Of a DNA stretch of 64,000 nt, positions 53,964 through 62,488 are shown one piece after another. Position 1 is the stretch's first letter. Every line of letters starts with the position of its first letter. The DNA is from Variovorax dokdonensis (GTDB taxonomy: Bacteria; Pseudomonadota; Gammaproteobacteria; Burkholderiales; Burkholderiaceae_C). The notes beneath the pieces are model-generated. The model made no database searches. It saw only the letters and a program-made list of their open reading frames with translations, and was not told where the DNA came from. The position numbers and the translations under genes were made by a program. The DNA lies in the NCBI RefSeq assembly GCF_030316895.1, contig NZ_JASZYV010000003.1, positions 989,758 through 1,053,757 of the forward strand, written 5' to 3'.

Positions 53964-54817
53964 CGATGCAGCGTCGCAGGCTTCTCGCAGGTCTGGCGGG
54001 TGCGCTCGCGCTTCCGGCGACGGCGTCGCGGGCCTGGGCGGCCTCGCCGCCTGCACCAGACCTTTTTCCGCGGGCGTTGCAGGTGCCGGGCGGTGTCGCC
54101 CGCCTGTCGCTGGGCCCGTCGCCCACCCGCCCGGCGGCCAGCCATGAAGGCGCGCCGATCCTCGTGATCGGCGATCCGATCGAATGGACGGCGTTGGTCG
54201 GCATTGCGCTGGCGCAGGCGCCGGGGCAGGCCAGCATCGACGTCACGTCAGGCGGCGAGCCCAAGCGGCGCGTGGCCTATACGGTAGCCCCCAAGAAGTA
54301 CAGCGAGCAGCGCCTGACCGTCGCGCCAGGCAAGGTGGAGCTTTCGCCGGAAGACCTCGCCCGCTATCAACGCGAAGCCGCGCACGCGAAGGAGGTCATG
54401 GCGACTTTCTCGCAGCCGCTCCCCGATCGCCTGCACATGACCGTGCCGGTGCCCGGCCGTCGATCCAGTTCGTTCGGACTGCGGCGCGTGTTCAACGGAC
54501 AGTCGCGCAATCCGCACAGCGGCATGGACATCGCAGCCGCCACCGGCACCCCGATCGCCGCGCCGCTGCCTGGCCGCGTGATCGACGTCGGCGACTACTT
54601 CTTCAACGGCAATACGGTGTGGCTGGACCATGGCGGCGGCCTGCTGACCATGTATTGCCATCTGCACCGCACCGACGTGCAGTTGGGCGATCGGCTCGAG
54701 GTCGGCGATGTGCTGGGCCAGGTCGGCGCCACCGGCCGCGTGACCGGCCCGCACTTGCACTGGGGCGTGATGCTCAACCGGACCATGGTCGATCCGGCCC
54801 TGTTCATCGACGCCTGA
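53960..54817 (+). CDS. Exported M23-family metallopeptidase (LytM-type)
   Basis: A 285-residue protein. The N-terminus (MTMQRRRLLAGLAGALALPATASRAWA) is a signal peptide with an RRRLLAG run, possibly a Tat signal. The M23 domain carries Zn ligands H186 and D190 (HSGMD) and H265/H267 (HLHW) around MYCHLH; FGLRRVFNGQSRNPHSGMDIA and VGATGRVTGPHLHWGVML are typical. These enzymes cut peptidoglycan peptide crosslinks. The ATG overlaps the glnS stop (ATGA), so it is probably coupled to glnS. All Zn ligands are present, so it should be active, unlike the degenerate LytM factors. Confidence 0.9.
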   Translation: MTMQRRRLLAGLAGALALPATASRAWAASPPAPDLFPRALQVPGGVARLSLGPSPTRPAASHEGAPILVIGDPIEWTALVGIALAQAPGQASIDVTSGGEPKRRVAYTVAPKKYSEQRLTVAPGKVELSPEDLARYQREAAHAKEVMATFSQPLPDRLHMTVPVPGRRSSSFGLRRVFNGQSRNPHSGMDIAAATGTPIAAPLPGRVIDVGDYFFNGNTVWLDHGGGLLTMYCHLHRTDVQLGDRLEVGDVLGQVGATGRVTGPHLHWGVMLNRTMVDPALFIDA

Positions 54818-54835
54818 TCGCCTGGCGGCGCGGTG

Positions 54836-56065
54836 TCAGCGCCGACCGGCCAGCCGGATCGCCAGCGCGATCGCCGCCGAAAACGTCGCCATACCCACCA
54901 CGCCGGTCCACCCTGCCAACGAGAGCATCAGGCTGCCCAGGCCGGCGCCCAGCGCCATCCCGGAGAACATGCCGACGAACAGCACCGCGTTGAGGCGGCT
55001 GCGCGCTTCCGGCTCGATGCCGTAGACGATGGTCTGGTGCGACACCAGCGTCGACTGGAACCCGAGGTCGAACGCAATGGCGGCAGCCACCATCAACCCC
55101 AACTGCGTTCCGGTGGGCAACAGCGGCATGGCGAGCATGACCGCGAACGACGCCAGGACCACCGCTGCCCCGATGCGGGTCACGCGCTCGGGTCCACGGC
55201 GATCGGCCAGGCGCCCCGCCAAAGGCGCGGCGAGCGCGCCGGCGGCCCCGGCCAGACCGAACGCACCGGCGGCGGCGCTGCCCAGATGGAAGGGCTCGCC
55301 ATGGAGCATCACGGCCAGCGTCGACCAGAAGGCGCTGAAACCCACCGACAGCGCCGCCTGCGCCAGCGTGGCACGGCGCAGCGCCGGGTGGCGCCGCCAC
55401 AGTTGCGCGAGCGAGCCGAGCAAGGCCGCGTAGGAAACGCGCGTCGTCGGCGCGAAGGCAGGCAGGCCGCGCCACAAGGCCGCGCCCATCACGGCGACCG
55501 CAACGGCCGCGGCCACGAACATGCTTCGCCAGCCGAAGAACTCGGCGGTCGCGCCGCTCACCACGCGGGACAGCAGAACGCCGAGCAGCAGGCCCGTCAT
55601 CACGGTGCCGACGATTCGGCCTCGGTGCGCCGCTGGTGCCAAGGTAGCCGCCGCTGGAACGATGTCCTGCGCCAGCGTCGCCGCAAGCCCGATGAGCAGA
55701 CTTGCCGCCAACAGCATGCCGATGCCCGGCGACCCAGCTGCGGCCAGAAGCGCCCCGAAGAGCAACGCCGTCTTCAGAAGAATGATGCGGCGCCGGTCGA
55801 AGCGATCGCCCAACGGCGCCAGCAAGAGCAGGCCCAGCGCATAGCCCAGTTGCGTCAGCGTCGGCACCCAGCCGATCTGTTGCGACGTGGCGCTCAAGCT
55901 GGTGGCCAGCACGCCGAGCATGGGCTGCGCGTAGTAGAGCGATGCGACCGCCAGACCGGCGGCCACGGCAAGCAGCAGGACCAATCCGGTCGAAAGCGCT
56001 TGTTCCGTTTGGTCATTCATGAATGGAATGGATGATGAAGCATCCGGGAGGGCTTTGGTAGTCAT
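54836..56065 (-). CDS. MFS transporter (YdhC/AraJ-like)
   Basis: A 409-residue transporter with about twelve membrane helices. The loop motif GDRFDRRRIIL after helix 2 and GRLADRRGPERV in the centre mark the drug:H+ antiporter-like branch of the major facilitator superfamily, and YYAQPMLGVLATSLSATSQQIGWVPTLTQLGYALGLL is close to AraJ/YdhC-type sequences. Substrate unknown. The ATG at 56065 follows GGGAG; a start at 56119 is possible. It is divergent from a LysR regulator 70 bases away and probably controlled by it. Confidence 0.88.
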   Translation of the reverse strand: MTTKALPDASSSIPFMNDQTEQALSTGLVLLLAVAAGLAVASLYYAQPMLGVLATSLSATSQQIGWVPTLTQLGYALGLLLLAPLGDRFDRRRIILLKTALLFGALLAAAGSPGIGMLLAASLLIGLAATLAQDIVPAAATLAPAAHRGRIVGTVMTGLLLGVLLSRVVSGATAEFFGWRSMFVAAAVAVAVMGAALWRGLPAFAPTTRVSYAALLGSLAQLWRRHPALRRATLAQAALSVGFSAFWSTLAVMLHGEPFHLGSAAAGAFGLAGAAGALAAPLAGRLADRRGPERVTRIGAAVVLASFAVMLAMPLLPTGTQLGLMVAAAIAFDLGFQSTLVSHQTIVYGIEPEARSRLNAVLFVGMFSGMALGAGLGSLMLSLAGWTGVVGMATFSAAIALAIRLAGRR

Positions 56066-56137
56066 GGCGGCGAGTTTCTCCCTTGTGAACCCGCCACGGT
56101 AGTAGCGCCTTGCGAACAATGCCTATACGCTTGACGT

Positions 56138-57094
56138 ATGAGCAAGGACCTCAGTCAACGCCTGGATCTGCTTCAAACCTTCGTGCGGATCGTGGAGGCC
56201 GGCAGCCTCTCGGCCGCGGCCAAGCAGTTGGGAACCACGCAGCCGACGGCCAGCCGCCGCTTGCAAGCGCTGGAACGTTCGTTGGGCATGCGCCTGCTTC
56301 AGCGCTCGACGCATGCGATGAAGCTCACGGAAGACGGCCAGCGTTGCTACGAGCGGGCCCGCGACCTGTTGGCCCGCTGGGAGAACTTCGGCGAAGAACT
56401 GCGCGGCCCGGCCTCGGAATCCGCCGGGCACCTGCGCGTGCGTGCGCCGCATGCCTTCGGCCAGGAGCTGCTGCTAGCGCCCGTGGTCGACTTTCTCAAG
56501 CGGCATCCGCGGGTGACGGTCGAATGGCTGCTCGACGACCGAACGCCCAACTTCATCGCAGAGGACATCGATTGCGCCATCCAGGTCGGCGAGACGTCCG
56601 ATCCGTCGCTCGTGTCGATTCGCCTGTGGTCGGTGCCGCGCATCCTGGTGGCGGCGCCGCAACTGCTGGCGGGGCGCCCGCTGCCGCAGCATCCCGGCGA
56701 ACTGGTCGACCTGCCCTGGATGGCGCTGCAGACCTTCTACCGCACCGAGATCGAACTGACACCGGTGGCGGGTGGCGAGTCGGTGCTGCTGCCCATCCGC
56801 CCGCGCCTGAGCACCGACAGCCTCTTCGCGCTGCGCAACGCCGCACTCATGGGCCTGGGGGTCTGCGCGGCATCGGCCTGGGCGCTGGCAGACGACGTGG
56901 CGCAGGGCCGCCTGATCCATCTCGCGCCGCTGTGGCAGACGGCGCCCTTGCCGGTCAACCTGATCTATCCGCCGACGCGCTTTCCGCCGCTGCGCCTGAG
57001 TCAGTTCATCGCGCTGATGCGCCAGGTGGCGCCGGAAGCCATGGAGGCTGTCGGCCGCAACGCCGGAAACGCTCAGAGCGGACGCGTGAGATAG
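56138..57094 (+). CDS. LysR-family regulator divergent from the MFS transporter
   Basis: A 318-residue LysR protein. The N-terminal winged helix is complete (LLQTFVRIVEAGSLSAAAKQLGTTQPTASRRLQALERSLGMRLLQRSTHAMKLT region), followed by the effector domain. This N-terminal type (with QPTASR instead of QPAVS) is common in regulators of MFS and oxidoreductase genes. The 73 bases to the MFS gene on the other strand must hold both promoters. The last 22 bases overlap the end of the convergent deacylase gene. Confidence 0.9.
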   Translation: MSKDLSQRLDLLQTFVRIVEAGSLSAAAKQLGTTQPTASRRLQALERSLGMRLLQRSTHAMKLTEDGQRCYERARDLLARWENFGEELRGPASESAGHLRVRAPHAFGQELLLAPVVDFLKRHPRVTVEWLLDDRTPNFIAEDIDCAIQVGETSDPSLVSIRLWSVPRILVAAPQLLAGRPLPQHPGELVDLPWMALQTFYRTEIELTPVAGGESVLLPIRPRLSTDSLFALRNAALMGLGVCAASAWALADDVAQGRLIHLAPLWQTAPLPVNLIYPPTRFPPLRLSQFIALMRQVAPEAMEAVGRNAGNAQSGRVR

Positions 57095-58005
57095 ACCGCC
57101 TCGCGCCCGACGATCGGCTCACGCGTGGGCATGAACACGGTGCAGTGATCGCAGGGGGCGACGATGCGCTGCTCGCCGTCGGTGGCGATCACATCGCCTT
57201 GAGCGAAAGTCTCGAATCCCACCAGCGGGCGGGTGAAGCGGAACTCCGGCGTCGTGACCATGCAGGTGCGAAGCAGCTCGAACCTGCGCTGCGGTCCCAC
57301 CGGCGCAGAAGGGGTGTGGTCGATCAACCCGAAATGCGCCAGGAAGCGCAGGGTGACTTCGGTGGCGACCTCCGCCGACGAGCGCCGGAAATGCTGGCCG
57401 CATTCGGCCACCAGGGCGGCGCCGGGCGCATGCTCCCCGCCATGCGCGCCGTGCTGGATCAAGGGCGTCCCCGAGCCCAGTCCGCTGGGCATGACCAGGT
57501 GCGTGGACGGCAAGCCGATGGCCTGCGCCACGCGCGCATTGCGCTCGAAGCCGGGGTACACCCAGAACGGTTCGTTGTCCTGGCTGGTCGAATGAATGTC
57601 CAGGATGTGATCGGCCGCCGCCACCACCGGACGCAGTTCGCGCGCGCGCCGCAGTTCCGGGCTGTTCTCGCTGCCTCCGAGCAGGTCGTCCGACCAGACG
57701 CGGTTGAGGTTGTGCTCGATCTGGCGATTGGCAAAGGGCTTGTCCGCATTGAACGCGTTGTAGGCCTCTACGTGCGCAAAGCTGATCGTGAGCGTTCCGA
57801 TCTTGGGCCTGACCTGCGTGTCCAGCAAATGCGTGGCCGCCACCATTCCGCAGATCTCGTTGCCGTGCGTCAGCGCATTGATCAGCACATGCGGCCCCGC
57901 CAGACCGGATTCGAATCGATGCACGTACGGAACGCCGATGTTGCCCTGTGCATACGCCGACAGGTCGCGCGGCAGGATTTCGAGTGAAGGAAATGGTTCT
58001 GACAT
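57073..58005 (-). CDS. Succinylglutamate desuccinylase/aspartoacylase family zinc enzyme
   Basis: A 310-residue M14-like enzyme. Zn ligands are visible in NALTHGNEICGM (His and Glu), with DIHSTS as the third ligand region and a later C-terminal beta domain. The sequence fits AstE/AspA relatives, which release acyl groups from N-acylated amino acids. Substrate class is not clear: N-acetyl diaminobutyrate or other acyl amino acids are alternatives. The ATG at 58005 removes eight odd N-terminal residues from the open frame. Convergent with, and overlapping, the LysR gene by 22 bases. Confidence 0.85.
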   Translation of the reverse strand: MSEPFPSLEILPRDLSAYAQGNIGVPYVHRFESGLAGPHVLINALTHGNEICGMVAATHLLDTQVRPKIGTLTISFAHVEAYNAFNADKPFANRQIEHNLNRVWSDDLLGGSENSPELRRARELRPVVAAADHILDIHSTSQDNEPFWVYPGFERNARVAQAIGLPSTHLVMPSGLGSGTPLIQHGAHGGEHAPGAALVAECGQHFRRSSAEVATEVTLRFLAHFGLIDHTPSAPVGPQRRFELLRTCMVTTPEFRFTRPLVGFETFAQGDVIATDGEQRIVAPCDHCTVFMPTREPIVGREAVYLTRPL

Positions 58006-58179
58006 GGCCGCCCAGCAGGCAAAGAACAAAGGCTACCAGAGGGCGCGCCTTTGCGTTGTCCAGCGCTACGGATTTGCTAGCAGGCCACTTGCATCTCGCC
58101 GATCAAGACGCACTGTGAAAATTTGGCGGCAACACGTACACTGCGTCGACGACAACTTTGGTTACAAGCCATCCGAGCC

Positions 58180-59094
58180 ATGAGGGACTTCGAGCCGGCC
58201 CGGCGCCCACCCAGTCGAACCCCCAGTCCGACGGGCTGGATCATTGCGTTGCTCGGACTGCTGTTGCTGGTGGGCAGCTATCAGTTGCTTCCAGGCGATC
58301 TGGGCGGCGCGCTCCCGGCGGGACTTCGAACCGTTGCGTGGCTGGGCATCGTGCTGGGGATCCTTCTGGCGTTGCTGCAACGGCGCCAGCGCCGTACGCC
58401 TCCGGGCGCACGCATCGACCCGGTCCATGACGAAGATGCCGACGAATACGACCAGGCCGGCGTGACCAGGCCTTCGGTCCTGGCTGCGCTGGGGATTGCT
58501 CGCGCGCCATCCGTGTCCGAGCCGGCATTCGTGGACACGATTGCCGTGCCCACGACAGCTTCCGAGGTCGATGAAGACCCGTCCATGCCGCCGCGCGAGG
58601 ACGCGCCACGCCCGGCACCCGCTGGGCCGCCGCCGGTTCGCTGGAGTCCGCTGCTCCTGCAGCGCCTCGATGCCGAACAATTCCTCGCGCTGTGTCGCAG
58701 CTTCTTCTCGCAGGCGGGCTTTGCCACCAGCGTTGCCAATGGTTCCGACAAACACGAAGGTGCTGACCTGTGGGTCCAGTCGCGCCACATGCCCGAGCCG
58801 CGCATCGTGCGCTGCCGCCATTGGCACGACGCGCCCGTGGATGCGCGCGAGATGCGCGAGTTCCTGCGCTCGATGGGGGCAAACAACCTGGCGCATGGCA
58901 CCTACGTCACCAGCGCGACGTTCACGGCCGAAGCATCCGACTTCGCCAAGACCCATGGCATCCAGGTGCAGGACGGCCCCGCCCTGCTGCGGCTGATCTC
59001 GCACCGCACCGCCGAGCAGCAGCGCGAGTTGATGTCGGCGGCGCTGGGCCCAGGGCGCGAACTGCCGACGACGACGATCGCCGGCGCGCTCTGA
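58180..59094 (+). CDS. Membrane-anchored Mrr-like (restriction endonuclease fold) protein, probably catalytically inactive
   Basis: A 304-residue protein: two membrane helices (residues about 20-38 and 47-67), a polar linker rich in Asp, Glu and Pro (about 75-150), then a domain like the Mrr catalytic domain (LLLQRLDAEQFLALCRSFF, GSDKHEGADLWV, PRIVRCRHW, NLAHGTYVTSATFTAEASDFAKTHGIQVQDGPALLRL). The first acidic ligand (D196) is kept. At the usual Gln-x-Lys motif it has R211 and R213 (VRCR) in place of VQCK, so the catalytic lysine is missing. Start ATG at 58180; the open frame upstream is not similar. No partner genes suggest a complete defence system. Confidence 0.75.
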   Translation: MRDFEPARRPPSRTPSPTGWIIALLGLLLLVGSYQLLPGDLGGALPAGLRTVAWLGIVLGILLALLQRRQRRTPPGARIDPVHDEDADEYDQAGVTRPSVLAALGIARAPSVSEPAFVDTIAVPTTASEVDEDPSMPPREDAPRPAPAGPPPVRWSPLLLQRLDAEQFLALCRSFFSQAGFATSVANGSDKHEGADLWVQSRHMPEPRIVRCRHWHDAPVDAREMREFLRSMGANNLAHGTYVTSATFTAEASDFAKTHGIQVQDGPALLRLISHRTAEQQRELMSAALGPGRELPTTTIAGAL

Positions 59095-59100
59095 CGCTCG

Positions 59101-60525
59101 TCAGCGCGGATTGATCGGCGTCTGCATGGGCGCCCGCGCCTCGATGACCTGCGCCGCGTCCAGCGTCATGTCTTCGCGAAAACGCTGACCGATGATCTGA
59201 ACACCGGTGGGCAAGCCGCTGGCGCCGATGCCGGTCGGCACCGCGGTCGAGGGCAGCCCCAGCATGGGCACCACGAAGCTGGGTGCCTGAGCCGCCAGGA
59301 TGCTTTCCAGCGAAGCCTTGCTTTCGGTGTCCATGCCCTGCGGGAACGGCGGTTGCAGCGACGTCGGGCAAAGCACCAGCGGATAGCGCTGCATGAACAT
59401 GCTCCATTGACGGATCCAGCCGGTCCGCTGCGCCAAGGTATTCATGTATTCCTGCGCCGTGGGAACGGGATGATCGCCGAGGTGCCAATGCACCGCCTTC
59501 TTGATGCCGGAGTCGCCATGGGCCTGGACATTGGGCAGCAGGCTCAAGGGGGCCTCGGCCCGCGCCAGGAGCTGCCAGGCATCGGCAATCGCGTTGAACG
59601 CCGGCAACTCGACTTCCTCGACGATGTAGCCGGCTTCCTGCAAGTAGCGGGCGGCATCGCGCATGGCTTGCGCAACGTCTGGATGCACGCCGCAGCCGCT
59701 CGGGTCGACGGCCATTGCCACGCGCAGCGGGTGCGCGAGCGCTTCGCCTTGCAACGGCGCCGGCACCCACCATGGATCGCGTGCGTCGGCCTGCGCCATG
59801 ACGCCCAGCGCCAGGCGAAGGTCGGCCACGCGCCTTGCCAGCGGCCCTTGCACGGACATCATCTGCGTGCTCATCGTGCGCTCGGGCTTTCCGAAAGCCG
59901 TCGGCAGATAGGCCGCCACACGGCCGAAGCTGGGTCGGATGCCGGCGACGCCCGCGCAGTAGGCGGGGTAGCGGATCGAGCCGGCGAGATCGTTGCCGTG
60001 AGCGATGGGCGCAATGCCCGCAGCCACCGCGGCCGACGCGCCGCCGCTGGAGCCGCCTGGCGTGTGCGCTGCCGACCACGGGTTGAGCGTGCGGCCATGC
60101 AGGTCGTTGTCGGTAAACCAGCGGGACGAGAACGCCGGCGTGTTGGTGCGCCCCAGAAAGACCGCACCGGCCTTGCGCAAGTTGGAAACGACGGGGCTGT
60201 CTTCTGCCGCGATGACGTCCTTGAACGCCACCACGCCGTTGCTCGTGGCCTGGCCGATCTGATCGACATTGATCTTGATCGTCACCGGCACGCCATGCAG
60301 GGCGCCCAGCACGTCACCGCGCGCCACGGCGGCATCGGCCGCATCCGCTTCAGCCAAGGCCTGCTCGGACATGTCGACGACGACGGCGTTGATGGCCGGA
60401 TTGACCTCGGACATGCGCCTCAGGCACGCGGTCACGACTTCGCGGCTGGAGACGGCGCGATGGCGAATGGCAGGCGCCAGATCGACGGCGTCCCATTTCC
60501 AGAGTTCGGCAGGAAGGTGTTTCAT
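59101..60525 (-). CDS. Amidase (amidase signature family)
   Basis: A 474-residue amidase. The Ser-cisSer-Lys triad can be read from the sequence: K84 in TIKINVDQ, S159/S160 in HTPGGSSGGASAA, and nucleophile S183 in NDLAGSIRYPA. These enzymes hydrolyse amides to carboxylate and ammonia or amine. The linked GntR regulator, aminotransferase and semialdehyde dehydrogenase point to nitrogen-compound breakdown, but the substrate is unknown. GGAG nine bases before ATG. It follows the GntR gene by 105 bases on the same strand. Confidence 0.9.
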   Translation of the reverse strand: MKHLPAELWKWDAVDLAPAIRHRAVSSREVVTACLRRMSEVNPAINAVVVDMSEQALAEADAADAAVARGDVLGALHGVPVTIKINVDQIGQATSNGVVAFKDVIAAEDSPVVSNLRKAGAVFLGRTNTPAFSSRWFTDNDLHGRTLNPWSAAHTPGGSSGGASAAVAAGIAPIAHGNDLAGSIRYPAYCAGVAGIRPSFGRVAAYLPTAFGKPERTMSTQMMSVQGPLARRVADLRLALGVMAQADARDPWWVPAPLQGEALAHPLRVAMAVDPSGCGVHPDVAQAMRDAARYLQEAGYIVEEVELPAFNAIADAWQLLARAEAPLSLLPNVQAHGDSGIKKAVHWHLGDHPVPTAQEYMNTLAQRTGWIRQWSMFMQRYPLVLCPTSLQPPFPQGMDTESKASLESILAAQAPSFVVPMLGLPSTAVPTGIGASGLPTGVQIIGQRFREDMTLDAAQVIEARAPMQTPINPR

Positions 60526-60630
60526 GAGGTGAGGCTCCTGGTGGAAGGATTGCGGGAAACGAAGCGTGGCCGGCTGGAACGTCGAGGCTTTCGCCGGCAG
60601 CGGATGACGCGGTGTCGGCGGACGCAGGAC

Positions 60631-61386
60631 TCAGGTTCGAGCACGCTGCTGCATGGCGATCACGTAGCGCTCGGCGGTATCGATGTGGTCACGCATCAAG
60701 TCGCGGACCCGCTGTGCGTCCTGGTCGCGAAGGGCTTGCACGATGGCCTCGTGGGCTTCGCAGTTGTGCCTGGTGAAGGCGTGCTCGCCCGCCATGCCCT
60801 CCACCGACGGCGAGCTGGCGACGGCGTTGGCGCGGACGACCGAATTGACGAACTTGGCCACCATGGACAGCAGCGGGTTCGGACAGGCATGCGCCAGGAT
60901 GTCGTGAAAGTCGACTTCGGCGTTGCGGATGGACAGCCAGTTGGCCGGGTTGTCGGCCAGGTGAAGCGTATCGATGCTCGCCTGCAAGGCCTCGAAATCA
61001 CTTTCGGTCAGCAAGCCGATGACGCTCGCGGCGGTTTCGGGCTCCAGCAGCTTGCGCACTTGGTACATCTGCGCGCCGTCGATCGGATTGAAGTGAAAGA
61101 AGTTGCGCATGAAGTCGAGCACGCGTTCCATTTCCACTTCACGCACCCTCGCGCCGCCGCCCGGACCGGGCATTGTGTAGATCAGCCCCTGCACCTCCAG
61201 CGACTTGAGCGCCTCGCGCACTGATCCTCGACTGGCGCCGAACTGTTCGATGAGGTCCTTTTCCGCGGGCAGCCGGTCGTTCACACGGAAGTGGCCACTC
61301 ACGATTTGCACCCGCAGCGCGTCCGCAATCGCGTCTGGAACCTTGTTGCGAAGCGCGCCTCGGTGCAATGAGCGGGTCGAATTCAT
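60631..61386 (-). CDS. GntR-family regulator, FadR subgroup
   Basis: A 251-residue regulator: an N-terminal winged helix (RVNDRLPAEKDLIEQFGASRGSVREALKSLEVQGLI) and a C-terminal all-helical FCD domain with metal-binding histidines (EVDFHDILAHACPNP, then MRDHID). FadR-subgroup regulators often respond to organic acids. It is on the same strand as, and just before, the amidase gene, so the amidase is its most likely target. An inverted repeat lies right before its start codon. The ATG at 61386 begins MNSTRSLHRG; the open frame upstream is not similar. Confidence 0.92.
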   Translation of the reverse strand: MNSTRSLHRGALRNKVPDAIADALRVQIVSGHFRVNDRLPAEKDLIEQFGASRGSVREALKSLEVQGLIYTMPGPGGGARVREVEMERVLDFMRNFFHFNPIDGAQMYQVRKLLEPETAASVIGLLTESDFEALQASIDTLHLADNPANWLSIRNAEVDFHDILAHACPNPLLSMVAKFVNSVVRANAVASSPSVEGMAGEHAFTRHNCEAHEAIVQALRDQDAQRVRDLMRDHIDTAERYVIAMQQRART

Positions 61387-61395
61387 CAATTCATT

Positions 61396-61412
61396 ATCAT
61401 GATTGTGATGAT
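61396..61412. promoter_or_regulatory. Inverted repeat upstream of the GntR gene
   Basis: ATCAT (61396-61400), seven bases, then ATGAT (61408-61412), in an AT-rich patch that begins 10 bases before the GntR start codon. Its place suits an autoregulatory operator. The two arms are short, and the repeat also coincides with several ATTCAT copies, so chance is possible. Confidence 0.4.
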
Positions 61413-61441
61413 TCGGCGCAATGCGGGATTGGCCCACCGGG

Positions 61442-62386
61442 TCAGCGGAGGCCGTGGGTCTGCTCCAGGCACTGCGCAAACAAGGCGGTCGCGCGCGATG
61501 GCGCAGGCGATCGCCGGACGATGCTGACGAACCGGCAGGTGTAGTGGAATCGCTTCGGATCGACGGCCTGCAGCAACCCGCGCTGCTCGAACGATTCGGC
61601 GTAGTGGTCCGGCAGGAAACCCAGGTACTTGCCCGACAGCACCAGCATCGCAATGGCTTCCTGGTCGAAACCGGTCGCCGCGCGCGGCAGCTTGGCGCGA
61701 TGGCTGAGCGCCATGTTGGGCGAGTGATAGCCCAGTCCCGCAAAAGCGTGGGCGCGCAGCTTGGCCCACGTCAGGCCTGCGGCCGAAGCCCCGAAAAGCG
61801 GATGACCACGGCCGCAGTAAAGGTGCATCTGCTCATCGAACAGCGGCGAATAGGCCAGGCTCTGCGAGCGGCGATGCTCCGGAATGATGCCGACGTTGAA
61901 TCGGCCGTCGATCACGCCACGCTCGATCTCGTTGATGCTGGCGATGTGCACGTGCAGTTCCACCTCCGGCGCCTGCGTCCTGAACTGCGCGATCGTCTCC
62001 GGAATGCGCGCCTGCGGATTGCTGGCCGTCTTGTCGAACAACGCCAGGTCGAACTGGCCGCCCAATCGCATGTGGATGTCGTCCACGCTGGCGCGAAAGG
62101 CGTCGACCGACGCCAGCAGGCGCAAGGTGGCTTCGTAGACCAGCTTGCCGTCGGGCGTGAGCGCGAATCCGGCCCGGCCGCGCCGGCACAACACGAGCGA
62201 CAGGCGCGTCTCCAGATCCTTCACGTGCCGGCTGACCGTCGAGGTGCCGATGTTGAGCTCCAGCTCCGCAGCCGTCATGCCGCCGCACTCCACCACGCTC
62301 TTGAACACGCGCAGCAAGCGAAGGTCCATGTCGCTGAGCTGGCCGAGCAAGGCCCGGGACTTCCGGCTGGTTTCCGATACTTTCAT
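61442..62386 (-). CDS. LysR-family regulator of the aminotransferase locus
   Basis: A 314-residue LysR regulator. The winged helix (MDLRLLRVFKSVVECGGMTAAELELNIGTSTVSRHVKDLETRLS region) starts around residue 20 after a polar N-terminal extension; the effector domain is complete. It is divergent from the aminotransferase gene, with 102 bases between the starts, so it is its likely activator; BauR, a LysR protein, controls beta-alanine genes in Pseudomonas. The ATG at 62386 is chosen; the frame stays open 102 bases upstream. It is followed on the same strand by the GntR gene 55 bases later. Confidence 0.9.
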   Translation of the reverse strand: MKVSETSRKSRALLGQLSDMDLRLLRVFKSVVECGGMTAAELELNIGTSTVSRHVKDLETRLSLVLCRRGRAGFALTPDGKLVYEATLRLLASVDAFRASVDDIHMRLGGQFDLALFDKTASNPQARIPETIAQFRTQAPEVELHVHIASINEIERGVIDGRFNVGIIPEHRRSQSLAYSPLFDEQMHLYCGRGHPLFGASAAGLTWAKLRAHAFAGLGYHSPNMALSHRAKLPRAATGFDQEAIAMLVLSGKYLGFLPDHYAESFEQRGLLQAVDPKRFHYTCRFVSIVRRSPAPSRATALFAQCLEQTHGLR

Positions 62387-62488
62387 GAATGCGCAAGTAA
62401 ACAGCGATATCGGTTCATTTTCAAGACCGTGAGGCGCCCGAACAATCGCCCGGACTCCACCCTCCGGAACGCTGCGCGTCCACACCAC

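Noticed and set aside
58123..58179. Upstream extension of the Mrr-like gene
   Set aside because: The open frame continues for 57 bases before the ATG at 58180 but shows no membrane or domain similarity, and the ATG begins the polar tail before the first membrane helix.
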